From Saussurea involucrata (Eukaryota; Streptophyta; Magnoliopsida; Asterales; Asteraceae), in the NCBI GenBank assembly GCA_033807775.1, contig CM066313.1, positions 87,483,484-87,547,483 on the forward strand: a DNA stretch of 64,000 bases. Reading direction: 5' to 3'. The notes under the pieces are model-generated. The model did no database searches. It was not told the origin of the DNA and was given only the letters and a program-made list of their open reading frames with translations. This document shows positions 47,520-59,333 of the stretch, one piece after another. Position 1 is the first letter of the stretch, and each line of letters opens with the position of its first letter. Both the position numbers and the translations under genes were made by a program.

Positions 47520-47715
47520 ATATTTTGTAGCACGGAATAGGCATCGGGTTCCATGATAAGTAAGGCATGGACCTAGATGGTCGGGCGTCGTCTCATGGGC
47601 AGTAAGGTGTAATTCCATACATGTGCTTAGCACGAGATAGACATCGGGATCCATGATAAGTAAGACGTTGACTTAGATGGTCGGGCGTCGTCTCATGGGC
47701 AGTAAGGTGTAATCC
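47520..47715 (+). repeat. Tandem duplication in the solo LTR
   Basis: Two copies of a block containing GCACGGAATAGGCATCGGG/GCACGAGATAGACATCGGG, CCATGATAAGTAAG and GATGGTCGGGCGTCGTCTCA. A partial third echo (GTCTCGTGGGCAATAGATC) follows near 47785. Confidence 0.8.
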
Positions 47716-48764
47716 CTAATGTGCTGTTGTGGATTTGGTGACCCAATGTATAGACCTAGAGTGGTTGAAGTTGGGGGCATCCTAGTCTCGTGGGCAATAG
47801 ATCTGGAGTGATTGAGCTCAGTTTTACGAGAGTAATCCACGTGGGTGTTTTTATTACATAGTAAGTGACCCACTTTGGTGTTCCGTCACGTGCGATGTAT
47901 ACGGGTCTCCCCCATCACCGAAAGGTGTTGTTTTGGATATTTATTACTACTCATGTTTTCGGTGATGTGTTCTATTTATATGGATTGTTTTCCATAGTAC
48001 GTAAGTTGTGGTTTATATCTCATCCGTGTATGATGTTTTAGGTATTGGTGTTACCTCCACCTTCAACGGATACGGGTCTTCCCCGTTTTTGGTATTGGAT
48101 TCTTATTACCTTTTACGGTCGCATTAGTATTGCTTCGTATTGTGTTTTAATAAAGAGTTATATTTAATGGATGGTTTCCATGTTTTACGGGTTGAGTATG
48201 TATCGTCAACCGTATTTGAAGGTTTTGCCTAAACTAACCTTATTCCCGTATTTGAGTGAGTTGGAAATGTAATTCATTTTGGAAAACGTATTATACCTTT
48301 CGGGAACTTTTCCATGGAAATGTGTGAGTTGGAAAATGGATGATCTGCAATTAAAGTAAACACTTTTGAAATCATGACTAAACTATTACTTATTTGATTT
48401 ATGTTTTATATAGTCATGATAAAATGCTTGAACTCACTAGGCGTAAGCCTAACCCTTTTTATTTGTCGGCATGTGCAACAGGTCTCAGGTTGGGAGTAGT
48501 TCTTGTGACACGTGTGAAAGGTCGTGTGCTAGTAGAGTGCTCGCGAGGTGATTTGAATTAGTGAAGTCTTCCGCACGTATTTGGAATTAGCAACTTATGT
48601 CGTGTTAAGTAACACCCGTTTAAGTTAACTCATTGAGGGAATTATAATGGTTTAAATTCCAAGGTAATTTAAGAAATGAATTGTAGAAATGATTTTATCT
48701 TGTTGGGTATTTTATTGAAATTTTATTTAGTTGCTCGTTCCGAATTTGAGGGTGTTACAGGGAT

Positions 48765-49285
48765 TAAAGTCCATCTAAATCTCTAACGGTGAGATACCCA
48801 ATTCCCTTCTAATACAACGTTAGAAGTTGAATTCAATGGGGAAGCTCACTCTAAGAGATTGGAGCACAAGACGGTCATCCCAAGGTGTGTGCTCGGTACT
48901 GCAAGTGAAGGAGGTAATTGTTCTTTTGTAAAAATGCATGTGCAGGTGCATGAGGAAAAGAACTACCTATATGAATGGGAAGTGTGGCCGCTTCAAGAAG
49001 CTTGGACTTGGCTTTGATGCACTCATGAATGGATAAGGACACATGGCCTATATAGTGTCAAGTTTATGCTTTAGAAATTTTAAATTCATGTGTATGTTAT
49101 TTTCTGGTACTCAAATGCGTTGACTGGTTCAATCCTTAGGACACCCGGATTCTCGAGTATTTGAAATGTGTAATATACTAAGATGGAAATTCAATCTTTT
49201 AGATATTTTCATTTATGCATGAGTTTGTTTACATGTATTGTACCTTTATTTGTGAATCAAGGATTGCACTAAAATGGGGGAGGAA
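48765..49285 (+). other. Copia A 3' untranslated region and polypurine tract
   Basis: Continuation of Copia A after the solo LTR. It matches 50392-50900 of Copia B in inverted orientation and ends in the polypurine tract before the 3' LTR. No gene. Confidence 0.85.
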
Positions 49286-49704
49286 TGTTGGTGATTTTAG
49301 TGAAATCATCGGTCATTTTGTGTAATTGGATTCACAAAGGAAATAATGGGGTTGATAGCTAAGATATAACACGAGTTAGGAGGTGTGGAGTGCACACTCG
49401 TGTAAGCTAACTAGAACCCGGGATTGTTGGACGGTTAAAATTGGAAAGTTACAATGTGTTTTCATGAGCTGGGCGTCGGCGCCAAGCGCTGGAATGTTGC
49501 TCGCGCCGATTGTGGCGCCAGTTGGCTGGCGCCAAGACTGGCACCAAGCTCTGGAATGTTTATCCGCGCCAGTTGTGGCGCCAGTTGACTGGCGCGGAGA
49601 CTGGCGCCGAGTGTTTGATGCCTCTTCCAATTTGTAACCGACGTCCATAAACACACAATCAATCCCATTAATGAGATGATTATTTCCTGAATTAATACAG
49701 CGTA
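49286..49704 (+). repeat. 3' LTR of Copia A, first part
   Basis: Starts TGTTGGTGATTTTAG after the polypurine tract and carries several GGCGCC palindromes (49480-49610). It is cut at 49704 by Copia B; the LTR resumes at 55598. Confidence 0.92.
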
Positions 49705-50391
49705 TGTTGGGGGAATTCGAGAAAGAAATGAGGAAGAGGTGATAGTAAGAACTTGGATAAAACGCAGAGATCGCGTGAGAGCTCGATTTCCGTAAGAGAT
49801 ATTTCGACCCTATATGCGTGGGTATCACGAAATTCTCTAGGGGATAATCTCTTTGTTTCGGTGTGTCGACCAAGGCAATGATCGATGCATACTTATACAC
49901 CTTTAGAGAATCGTAACCTACCTATATTGAATACTGGTAATAATCTCTTATTTAATGAGATTGATTGTGGGTTTAAAGAGGTCGGTTACAAAAATGGCAA
50001 TTACAAAGTGAAGAGGACAAACCTGACGCCGACGCTACTTTCTGCGCCACTTAACTGGCGCCGAAATGCGCGCCACTTTATATCCAGAGCTCTGCGCCAC
50101 TTTTGGCGTGACACAAATAGCGCCGAAATGAGCGCCAAAGCACAATCCAGTGCTTTGCGCCACTTCTGGCGCTACCCAACTAGCGCGGGTACTGGCCCCG
50201 ACGCCCAGCTCTGAAAACCACTTTGTAACACGCCAATTTTATCTGTCCAACAATCCTGGGTTCTAGTTAGCTTACACGAGTGTGTACTCCACACCTCCTA
50301 ACTCATGTTATAGCTTAGCTAACAACCCCATTATTACCTTTGTGAATCCAACAACATAAAATGACCGATGATTTCACTAAAATCCCCAACA
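49705..50391 (-). repeat. 3' LTR of Copia B
   Basis: 687 bp, near-identical to 54905-55592. The plus-strand reading begins TGTTGGGGGAATTCGAG and ends TCCCCAACA. Confidence 0.93.
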
Positions 50392-50900
50392 TTCCTCCCC
50401 CATTTTAGTGCAATCCTTGATTCACAAATAAAATTACAATACAGGTAAACAAACTCATGCATAAATGAAAATATCTAAAAGATTGAATTTCCATCTTAGT
50501 ACATTACACAATTCAAATACTCGAGAATCCGGGTGTCTTATGGATTGAACCCGTCAACCCATTTGAGTACCAGAAAATAACATACACATGAATTAAAAGA
50601 CTCTCTAACGTATAAACTTGACACTATACGGGCCATGTGTCCTTATCCATTTGTGAGTGCGTCAAAGCCAAGTCTAAGCTTCTTGAAGCGGCCACACTTC
50701 CCACTTATATAGGTAGTTCTTTTCCTCATGCACCTGCACATGCATTTTTACAAAAGAACAATTACCTCCTTCACTTGCAGTACCGAGCACACACCTTGGG
50801 ATGACCGTCTTGTGCTCCAATCTCTTAGAGTGAGCTTCCCCATTGAATTCTACTTCTAACGTTGTATTAGAAGGGAATTGGGTATCTCACCGTTAGAGAT
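50392..50900 (-). other. Copia B 3' untranslated region
   Basis: Non-coding, matches 48765-49285 of Copia A in inverted form. Contains the polypurine tract next to the 3' LTR. Confidence 0.85.
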
Positions 50901-53900
50901 TTAGATTGACTTTAATCCCATCCCTATCACCGACTTGTGAACCAAGTACCTAGCTAACCCCTTCGTCAAGTGGTCCGCTAGATTTTGTTGCGACCGAACA
51001 AACTCAACCGAAATCACCCCATTCGTGATTAGCTCACGAATCATGCTATGTCTAACACCTAAGTGTCTAGACTTGCCATTATACACTTGGCCATAAGCTT
51101 TAGCCAAAGTTGCCTCACTATCACAACAGATAGAAATGGGTGATATTGGTTTCGGCCATAATGGAATTTCATGGACCAAATTCCTTAGCCATTCTGCCTC
51201 TTTACCGGCAGCGGCTAATGCCACAAATTCTGACTCCATAGTCGAACTCGTGATGCAAGTTTGCTTCTTGGAAGCCCAAGAGACGGCACCTCCCCCAAGC
51301 AAGTACACCCAACCACTCGTGGAAGAGTGATCTTTCAAATTGGTAATCCAACTTGCATCCGAATATCCCTCCAAAACCGAAGGAAATCCGACATATGACA
51401 AACCATAATCAATGGTTTTCTTCAAGTATTTTAATACTCGTCTTATCGCTTGCCAATGATGAATACTTGGATTACTAGTATATCTACTCAACTTTCCTAT
51501 GGCAAATGCGATATCCGGCCTAGTGCTTGTCATGGCATACATCAAGCATCCTATAGCCTTTGAGTACTCGAGTTGTGACACCGCTTCACCCGAATTGGGC
51601 ATAAGCTTCACACTCGGATCCCATGGGGTACTCACCGGAGAACAATCAAAGCAATTAAATTTCTTTAATACTTTCTCAACGTAATGAGATTGCGTAATTG
51701 CAATCCCTTTGTTCTCACGCTTGATCCTTATACCAAGGATCACTTCCGCCTCTCCCATATCTTTCATGGAGAAACTCAACGACAATTTTTTTTTGGTTTT
51801 CCCAACTTGATTTTGGTCGGTGCCAAAGATCAACATGTCATCAACATATAAGCAAATGATTACACCGTTACCGGAAGAATCAAATTTGCTATATACACAT
51901 TTGTCCGCTTGGTTTATCATAAAACCGTTGGACAAGATAACCTCATCAAATTTCTGATGCCATTGTTTGGGTGCTTGTTTCAGCCCATACAATGATTTTA
52001 CAAGTTTACTCACCTTATGCTCCATCCCGGGCATAACAACACCTTCTGGTTGTTCCATGTAAACTTCCTCTTCCAAGTCACCATTCAAGAATGCCGTTTT
52101 GACATCCATTTGGTGAATCACCAAATTGTGAATAGCGGCTAAGGCTATCAACAATCTAATAGTGGAGATTCTTGCAACCGAGGCATATGTATCAAAATAA
52201 TCGATGCCTTCCCGTTGCCTAAAGCCTTGGATCACTAATCGAGCCTTGAACTTGTCGATTGACCCATCCGCTTTCATCTTCCTTTTGAAGATCCACTTGC
52301 AACCCAAAGGTTTACAACCCGGTGGCAAGTCCGATAATACCCAAGTATTATTCCCCATGATGGAGTCCATTTCATCATGTATTGCTTCTTTCCAGAAAGA
52401 AATATCTTGAGACTTCATAGCCTCATCAAATGATTTTGGATCCTCCTCAACACTATAATAGTAAAGGAATTGGGATCCAATCTCGTCTCTTGATCCCTCT
52501 ACCAAGTACACTTGGAAATCGGGACCAAAGGATTTTTCAATCCTTCCTCTTTTGCTACTTCAAAGCATCAGAGATTCGGTTGGAACAATTGCTTGTTCTT
52601 CAACCTCACTAGTTTCACTAGTACTTGAAACTATGTCCTTTGGCCTCGGCATTGAAGAGAATCTAGTCTCATCAAATATCACATCTCTCGATTCTATAAC
52701 GATGTGAATCGCTATAGAATCATTAGGTTCAATAACATAGAACCTATAAGCCTTGGAATGCTCGGCATATCCAACAAAGACGCAGTCAATGCCTTTCTCA
52801 CCCAAAGTCTTCCTTTTGGGTTCGGGTAGTCGAATAACCGCTCGACAGCCCCAAACTCGAATATAACTCAAGTTCGGCCTTTTCTTGAACCAAAGTTCAT
52901 ATGGGGTAATCTTGTTCCTTTTATTGGGAACTCGATTCAGCAAATAACAAGCCGTTAACATGGATTCACCCCAAAATCCATCACTCAAACCCGAGTAGGA
53001 TAACATAGAGTTCACCATTTCTTTGAGAACTCTATTTTTCCGTTCCGCCACACCATTTTGCTGTGGTGTATAAGGCGCCGTAGTCTCATGAATGATTCAT
53101 ACGGTTTGGAAAAACAAGGGGTCGTAATACTCCCCACCACGATCGGTACGTAAACACTTTATTAAGCCATTCATTTGCAATTCAACCTCCGTTTTAAAAA
53201 CTTTAAATTTAACCAACGCTTCATCTTTTGAATGTAATAAATAAACATAGCAAAAACGTGAAACGTCGTCAATAAAAGTGACAACATACTTTTTATTACC
53301 AAAAGACGGAGTCGAATGCAAAACAAAGATCACTATGAATTAATTCAAGTACCGAAGAGTCCCTTTTCACGTTAGGAAAAGGTTGTCTAGTGATCTTTGT
53401 TAACATGCAAGTTTTACACTTATCAGTCTTAATATCAAAAGCCGAAATAAGACCGTCTTTTGACATTTCAACCATACGTTTAAAATTAACGTGACCAAGT
53501 CTCGCATGCCATAAGTTAGAATCAACACAAACGCTATTTGCAATAAAAACAGAATTTGAAACAACATTCATTTTATTCAAATTAAACATAAACATATTAT
53601 TAAGCAAATAACCAAATCCTACAAAAGAGCCACTCTTTGACAAGATAAACTTGTCCGACTCATAAACTTGCCTATACCCTAACTTATTCAAAATACTATC
53701 GGAAACCAAATTCTTTCGAATTCGCGGTACAAACAAAACATTAAAAGTTCAACTATTTTGCCAGAACTAAATTCTAGCCTAACTAAGCCTCTTCCAAGAA
53801 TGGGAGCCATCGAATCGTTCCCCATGCGAAGTATTGATCCGTCTTCAACCGGTTCCAAAGAAGTGAACCAACGACGATCTTTGCACACATGGCTTGTAGC

Positions 53901-54872
53901 ACCCGAGTCAATCCACCAAGCAATATCATCATCCTGCACATAAAATGATTCAGATATTAGTGGAACATAATTCAGATTTGAATTAAAACCAAATTCAAGA
54001 AACTGACCTTGCCGTGGGTTTTGATCCTTGGATCCTTGCCCACTACCACTTGCGCTTGCACCATTCTTGTTCTTGACAACCCGACAATCCCGCTTGAGAT
54101 GGCCGGTCATCCCACAGGTTCAACAGGTTAAAGTAACCTTTTTATTGGGCCCTTTCTTAGCATCATTGAACTTCTGTTTTCCTTTGAACTTGTTAGTCTT
54201 TCCCTCTTCCACCATGTTCACCGAAGGTGCAGAAACCTCCTTTACTTTTGGTTTCTCAGCCTCTTGCGCTCGAAGAGATTCCTCTATGCGCAAGTGACTA
54301 CCGAGTTGCACAAGAGACAACTCTTCCTTCTTGTGTTTCAACATGTGTTTAAAGTCTTTCCAAGAGGGAGGAAATTTATCAATAATGCTCGATACGGAGA
54401 TGGATTCGTCCATCTTCATATCATGTTGAGCATATTGGCCAAGAATGCGAAGAAGCTCATTGTATTGCTCCATCACTGGCCTTGAGTCCACCATCTTGTA
54501 ATTGTTGAAATTACAAACCAATAACTTCTTACTAGAAGCATCATCCGCCATGTATTTGGACTCGAGAGAGTCCCATAGCTCTTTGGCGGATTCAAAATTT
54601 TGATAGATATCAAAGAGGGAGTCACACATACCGTTAAAGATGTGGCCATGACAAATGTAGTTGTCGTTTTTCCATTTGCCGCGACGCCGGGTCACCTCCA
54701 ATGTTTCGTTCTCCATCACCTCCTGCATTGGGGTGCTCAGCACGTACACGACCATCAACGTCGTCAGCAAGAAGTGCATCTTCTTTTGCCATCTACGGAA
54801 ATCAACGCCTTCAAACTTCTCAAGTTTAGTGAACTTGGAAGTCATGTCTCTCACGGACTGATCATTCGCCAT
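50901..54872 (-). pseudogene. Copia B gag-pol polyprotein, mostly readable
   Basis: Polyprotein from ATG 54872 (MANDQSVRDMTSKFTKLEKF) to TAA 50901. Gag; CCHC knuckle with the Trp codon changed to TGA (54114 region); protease WWIDSGATSHVC intact; GAG-pre-integrase LWHARLGHVNFKRM; integrase TDRGGEYY and AERKNR; reverse transcriptase with YVDDML and RNase H in an unbroken 536-codon block (52511-50901) ending ADHLTKGLARYLVHK. Lesions: frameshifts near 53710 and 53310, TGA near 53096 in integrase, TGA near 52559. It is younger than A, having inserted into it, but cannot make a full polyprotein. Confidence 0.9.
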
Positions 54873-54904
54873 CTCTCTCGTGATAAGCAAATATCTCTTA
54901 CGAT

Positions 54905-55592
54905 TGTTGGGGGAATTCGAGAAAGAGATGAGGAAGAGGTGATAGTAAGAACTTGGATAAAATGCAGAGATCGCGTGAGAGCTCGCTTTCCGTAAGAGAT
55001 ATTTTGACCCTATATGCCTGGGTATCACGAAATTCTCTAGGGGATAATCTCTTTGTTTCGGTGTGTCGACCAAGGCAATGATCGATGCATACTTATACAC
55101 CTTTAGAGAATCGTAACCTACCTATATTGAATACTGGTAATAATCTATCATTTAATGAGATTGATTGTGGGTTTAAAGAGGTCGGTTACAAAAAATGGCA
55201 GTTACAAAGTGAAGAGGACAAACCTGACGCCAGCGCTACTTTCCGCGCCACTTAACTGGTGCCGAAATGCGCACCACTTTATATCCAGAGCTCGGCGCCA
55301 CTTTTGGCGTGACACAACTAGCGCCGAAATGAGCGCCAAAGCACAATCCAGTGCTTGGCGCCACTTATGGCGCTACCCAACTAGCGCGGGTACTGGCCCC
55401 GATGCCCAGCTCTGAAAACCATTTTGTAACACGCCAATTTTATCCGTCCAACAATCCTGGGTTCTAGTTAGATTACACGAGTGTGTACTCCACACCTCCT
55501 AACTCATGTTATAGCTTAGCTAACAACCCCATTATTACCTTTGTGAATCCAACTACACAAAATGACCGATGATTTCACTAAAATCACCAACA
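54905..55592 (-). repeat. 5' LTR of Copia B
   Basis: 688 bp. On the minus strand a GTATAAGTA (near 55096-55088) is a likely TATA box. The U3 part holds many GGCGCC/GCGCCA words, including a GAGCGCCAAA (E2F-like TTTGGCGC) near 55332. Confidence 0.93.
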
Positions 55593-55597
55593 ACGTA

Positions 55598-55824
55598 GGT
55601 TACATTTCTAAAGTGTATATATATGTATCGATTTCTGCCATAATCGATATAACACTAAAAAATCAGAGATTATCCTCGAGAGAATTTCGTGATACCCGGG
55701 CAGAATAGGGTCGAAATATCTCTTACGGAAAGCGAGCTCTACGCGATCTCTGGTTGTATCCAAGTTATACTAATCGTCTCACCATTTTCTCATCTCCTCT
55801 ACGATAAACACAAATCCCCCAACA
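55598..55824 (+). repeat. 3' LTR of Copia A, second part
   Basis: Continues the LTR cut at 49704 (TAGGTTACATTTCTAAAG) and ends ATCCCCCAACA at 55824. Unlike the 5' LTR of A, it retains AAATATCTCTTACG (55714-55727). Confidence 0.92.
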
Positions 55825-56142
55825 ATAACACCAATGGAACTGGTTGTACTATTGGATCGGAAGCAATAGTTTTTCAGTTAATGAACGCGACAATTCTACA
55901 TCGAAGTTTCCAATGTTTTTTGCTACCATCTTAACCTCTTTGAATCTAAACAATTCAAAATGCAGGAACAAAACAAAAAAGAACATGAACTGAATATGGA
56001 TACTCATTGGTGTTGCCATTCCTATACTTTTTCTCTGTTTGTTGGGTATTTTATGGTATATAAAGAAGATAAAGCATCGACGAGAAGGAATTGATATATA
56101 ATCAACATTAAGTCTAGCTTCTGTTTGTATGTTGTAGTTGCT
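55825..56142 (+). pseudogene. Receptor-kinase copy 2: PAN end and TM exon
   Basis: Begins exactly after the Copia A LTR. It matches the end of exon 2 of the intact gene (TNGTGCTI against TNGSGCAI) with a 1-base loss, then an acceptor-like TGCAG and the transmembrane exon (55966-56095) whose IPILFLCLLGILWYIKKIK reading parallels IPLVCLCLGILWYIKKRK. It ends inside intron 3, where the Gypsy-type element inserted. The thaumatin and lectin parts are absent, lost on the Copia side. Confidence 0.82.
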
Positions 56143-57805
56143 TGATGGGTGTCGAGACCGTCAAATAATAAGTTCCCAATACCTCAAATTACAACATAGA
56201 TTGTAATAGCGATAAGTAGGGTCGAATCCACAGGGATTGGTGGGATAATTATTTTACTTCTATACTTTACGTACAAAAGGGGGGGGGGTGGGTTTGGATT
56301 TGATTAAGTAAAATAAAAATACGACTAAAACTAATTATAAATAATGAAATAAAATCCAACATTAGTTTGACTTCGATTTTGATGATGACACTTATCATTG
56401 ATTCAAGAGAGGTAAACATAAAGAACAAACCTAAGTTGGCTATAGTCGTTAAAAAGATCTAATGACCTCCGTTTTCCTTAATCAACACCGGTTAAGAAAA
56501 GCTCCTTAACCGGATCTTAATCACAAATAGAAATTAGAGAAGCTTTTCAGTTCTTAGATGTGATTAGCTTTATCGGACTAGAAAAACACCAACTCAAGAC
56601 AATAAGCTCATAAGCTTGGCTTAATAGAGCCTTGATTGCAAGACTCCAAGAACTCAAATTGAAATCTTTTGGAACTCAAAGAATTCTATTGTCACTTTGT
56701 CAAACCATAAAACAATTATGTATTTTATGTTTTGACTAACAATCTTTCATAAGAGATTCAAGTAATTGATCAGACTAAATGAAAACCCAAACGAAATTGA
56801 TAATTAAAATAGAAATCAAGCAAATAGATTTGTTCAAATGATTACAATGGAATCTCAAAGTGTAACCATCAAAATCTTAATCAAACTAATGCGAGAATAA
56901 AAGCTAGAGAAATTACCACAAGATAATAGAAATGATGGAACACTTGCTCCAAATGCTAGTGATATATGTGTGTGATACAAGATGATGATAAGTGTATGAG
57001 ATGTAAGGGATGATCTTCAACTACAACCAAGGAGTTCTATTTATAGAGCTCATAAATCATAAGGGTGGTTATAGGTCAGCTCTTGAACAGTATCTCAATG
57101 GAAATACAGACCCAAACAACACCAAAAAGTCATAAACAATCAGCCATGGCAGATCCAAGCAACCAAACTCAGTCAACACTCCACACTGCACCATCCAGAC
57201 CTCGGCGCTGATTGTGTGTAACACCCTTGAATCTTCCAATGAACTTCCAAACTCTTTCTAGATTCTTGAAGAGCTCTCAAAAACGGAACCATAGCAACTT
57301 GAATCACCAAAATCGGAGTTGAAATGAGAAAGACATGAAGAAATAAAGTTTGAGGGGTGAAATTCGTGTTTTCATATTCCAGACCTTGGCGCTTCTTAGG
57401 AGGCGCTGGCAGAGGCGCATAGCACTGCTCGTTCGGTTCTTCTTCTACACTGTTTTGGCCATAACTTCTTCGTTATAGCTCTGTTTTCCCTCCGAAAAGA
57501 ACCGTTGGAATCGTATTTGAATTCCCCATTCAACAAGACCATAAAATCTAGGATTTGACCCAAAATCCAATTTCTCATATTTTCTCGTTTTTCAGTCCGG
57601 AACCCTTTTCTGATGCGTTGCAAGGCATGCTTTGTTGAGTAGTTCATCCTTTCATGAAAAACACCTGGATTGCACACTTATTCAAATAAACTTAATAATA
57701 AACAATAAAATACAAAACATAACAAATTGGGGTACTTTGGGCATCTAACCAACTGTAAGTTTAGGGAAATTTGATATAAAAATGTATAGAAAATAGCACT
57801 TATCA
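56143..57805 (-). repeat. 3' LTR of element D
   Basis: Near-identical to 60405-62090, with small differences in the G run (56279-56288) and around 57380. Confidence 0.92.
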
Positions 57806-59279
57806 AATACCCCAACACTTAGATCATTGTCCGTCTCGGCAATGACTTAAGTTAGCATGTAGAGATCGAAATGAATCAAACGAGAGTTTTTTTTAATAAA
57901 TATAGTACATCATGAACTCGAGTTTTGCAAGATAGCATTAATTATAGTACATACCTATTAAAATAGACGTAAGTTAATCTCAAGAACTCTCACGAATGGG
58001 ATAATCAAAACAACACTTAATTCACTCTTGGGTTAAAATGTGTCACTAAAAAAAACGTCACTACACTAGTATGTATCTACCAAAAACTTGAAAAGTCTCT
58101 CTCTCCACTACTCGGATAAAATACATGCATATAAATCAAAAGGACTTTTTAGGGTTGTAATGTAGAACGAGGCTTTGGTTAAGGTAGGGATTTATTTAGG
58201 AAAAGTGGTTAAGGATCATGCACCAAATGGAAAAATCGATTCTTTGACAATGAAAATTTCTTTCAACCAAGGGATTTACATATGTATCTTTGAAGCATGT
58301 TTCCCTTTCAATGATAGGGGATTTAGATTTAAATGCTTATGATCAACCATATCATCGGTTTAATTCATATTTCTTTTGATTTTTCTTTTCCGCTCTTTCT
58401 TTTCTTTCCCGACATATAATTTGTATATTTCAAGCATACGGGATATCGGAATCTCCATTGGTGTTTGGTCGGGTGGGTCGTGTTTGGTTTGGTTTATAAA
58501 GTGGGTGACAAAGAAATAGGCTAAGACTCAAAGTGGTGTGCAAAAGGGATAATAATATAAAAAGGGTAGGCTTAAGGTTTAATTGGCTAAAATAAAAATT
58601 AGGAAACGATGGCCTTTATCATTTTTATTAGCATGTAAATATCATGTAATCTTAAGGAGAGACAAATCAAGTTCTAGAGATACACAACTAGGCATGACGT
58701 TATCACACAAGAAATGAATTCGAGACTAATTTAGAATGTTTAGTCTAATAGGCTCAAAGTCTCACGGTGTTAAAGCTAGTTCTCAAGATTAGCAAAAGTC
58801 TAACTTAACCGGTATGCTACCATAAATTGACGCTAAATGCTATCAATCAAATTCAATCATGCTATATATGTAACCAAACTCGATGTCATCAACCATTTAA
58901 GCTCATTAAAACATGCTAACATATTACCCAAAACGAACAAAAATCCACATTTAAGCACAACAGATAAAAAATTTGCAAAAATTTTACAAAAAATTTACCC
59001 TTAAAATACCCCCTAAAACAGACCCAACAAACACACTAAAAATAGAAATACATCCCACCCCCACACTTAGATCATACATTGTCCTCATTGTGCTTAATTG
59101 AAGCAAAGGACATTCAAAAAAATTAAAGGATGAGGGGAACAGTTATTTGGTGAATAGTCCTTGAATGTATGGATCCGGGGTGGAACCTGAAAATAAACAA
59201 AAGAAACATAAGAGTGAAAAGAAAGAATCACACAAAACTAAGACAAAAATTAAATAAAAGACAATTAAACGAAAATCCA
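57806..59279 (-). other. Element D non-coding interior
   Basis: About 1.5 kb between the 3' LTR and the ORF. On the minus strand it ends in GTGTTGGGGTATT before the LTR, a candidate polypurine tract. Another CCCCCACACTTAGATCAT block near 59055 looks like a second one. No coding frame. Confidence 0.6.
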
Positions 59280-59293
59280 TGGGTTGCCTCCCA
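59280..59293. repeat. TGGGTTGCCTCCCA motif after the element D ORF
   Basis: An imperfect dyad TGGGTTGCCTCCCA about 40 bases after the ORF stop. On the minus strand the text GCATGGGAGGCAACCCA is one I recall at the end of coding regions in Athila/Tat-type elements; its conservation suggests a cis function. Confidence 0.6.
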
Positions 59294-59333
59294 TGCAACG
59301 CCTTTCTTTAACGTCTTTGGCTAGACGCCTTCG

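Larger units (their letters stand above)
45929..48759 (+). mobile_element. Solo LTR, 2831 bp, with GGGAT target duplication
   Basis: Begins TGTAACACCCG, ends GGGTGTTACA, flanked by GGGAT (45924-45928 and 48760-48764). It splits the last codons of Copia A pol. TGTAACACCC ends and length fit a Gypsy-type LTR. No internal domain. It contains hairpin-forming repeats near 46154-46282 and a tandem duplication of about 110 bp at 47520-47715. Confidence 0.9.
49705..55592 (-). mobile_element. Copia element B, inserted in reverse in Copia A's LTR
   Basis: Full-length element of the same family as A. The 3' LTR is 49705-50391 and the 5' LTR is 54905-55592. Flanking 5-mers are GCGTA (49700-49704) and ACGTA (55593-55597), a target duplication with one change. 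Polypurine tract on the minus strand at about 50393-50410. The leader after the 5' LTR does not begin with the usual TGG-type primer site. Confidence 0.93.
36260..55824 (+). mobile_element. Copia element A with three nested insertions
   Basis: The 5' LTR is truncated (36260-36621); the 3' LTR is complete but split (49286-49704 and 55598-55824). LTR ends are TGTTGGTG...CCCCCAACA. A polypurine tract AAAATGGGGGAGGA (49271-49284) precedes the 3' LTR. Protein order gag-protease-integrase-RT-RNase H marks it as Copia (Pseudoviridae-type). Insertions: element C at 38150-43461, a solo LTR at 45929-48759, and Copia B at 49705-55592. The right flank is receptor-kinase pseudogene sequence; the left flank was lost with the LTR end. 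Confidence 0.92.

Noticed and set aside
49383..49900. Frames across the Copia A LTR and the start of the Copia B LTR
   Set aside because: They cross an insertion border between two LTRs and cannot be genes.
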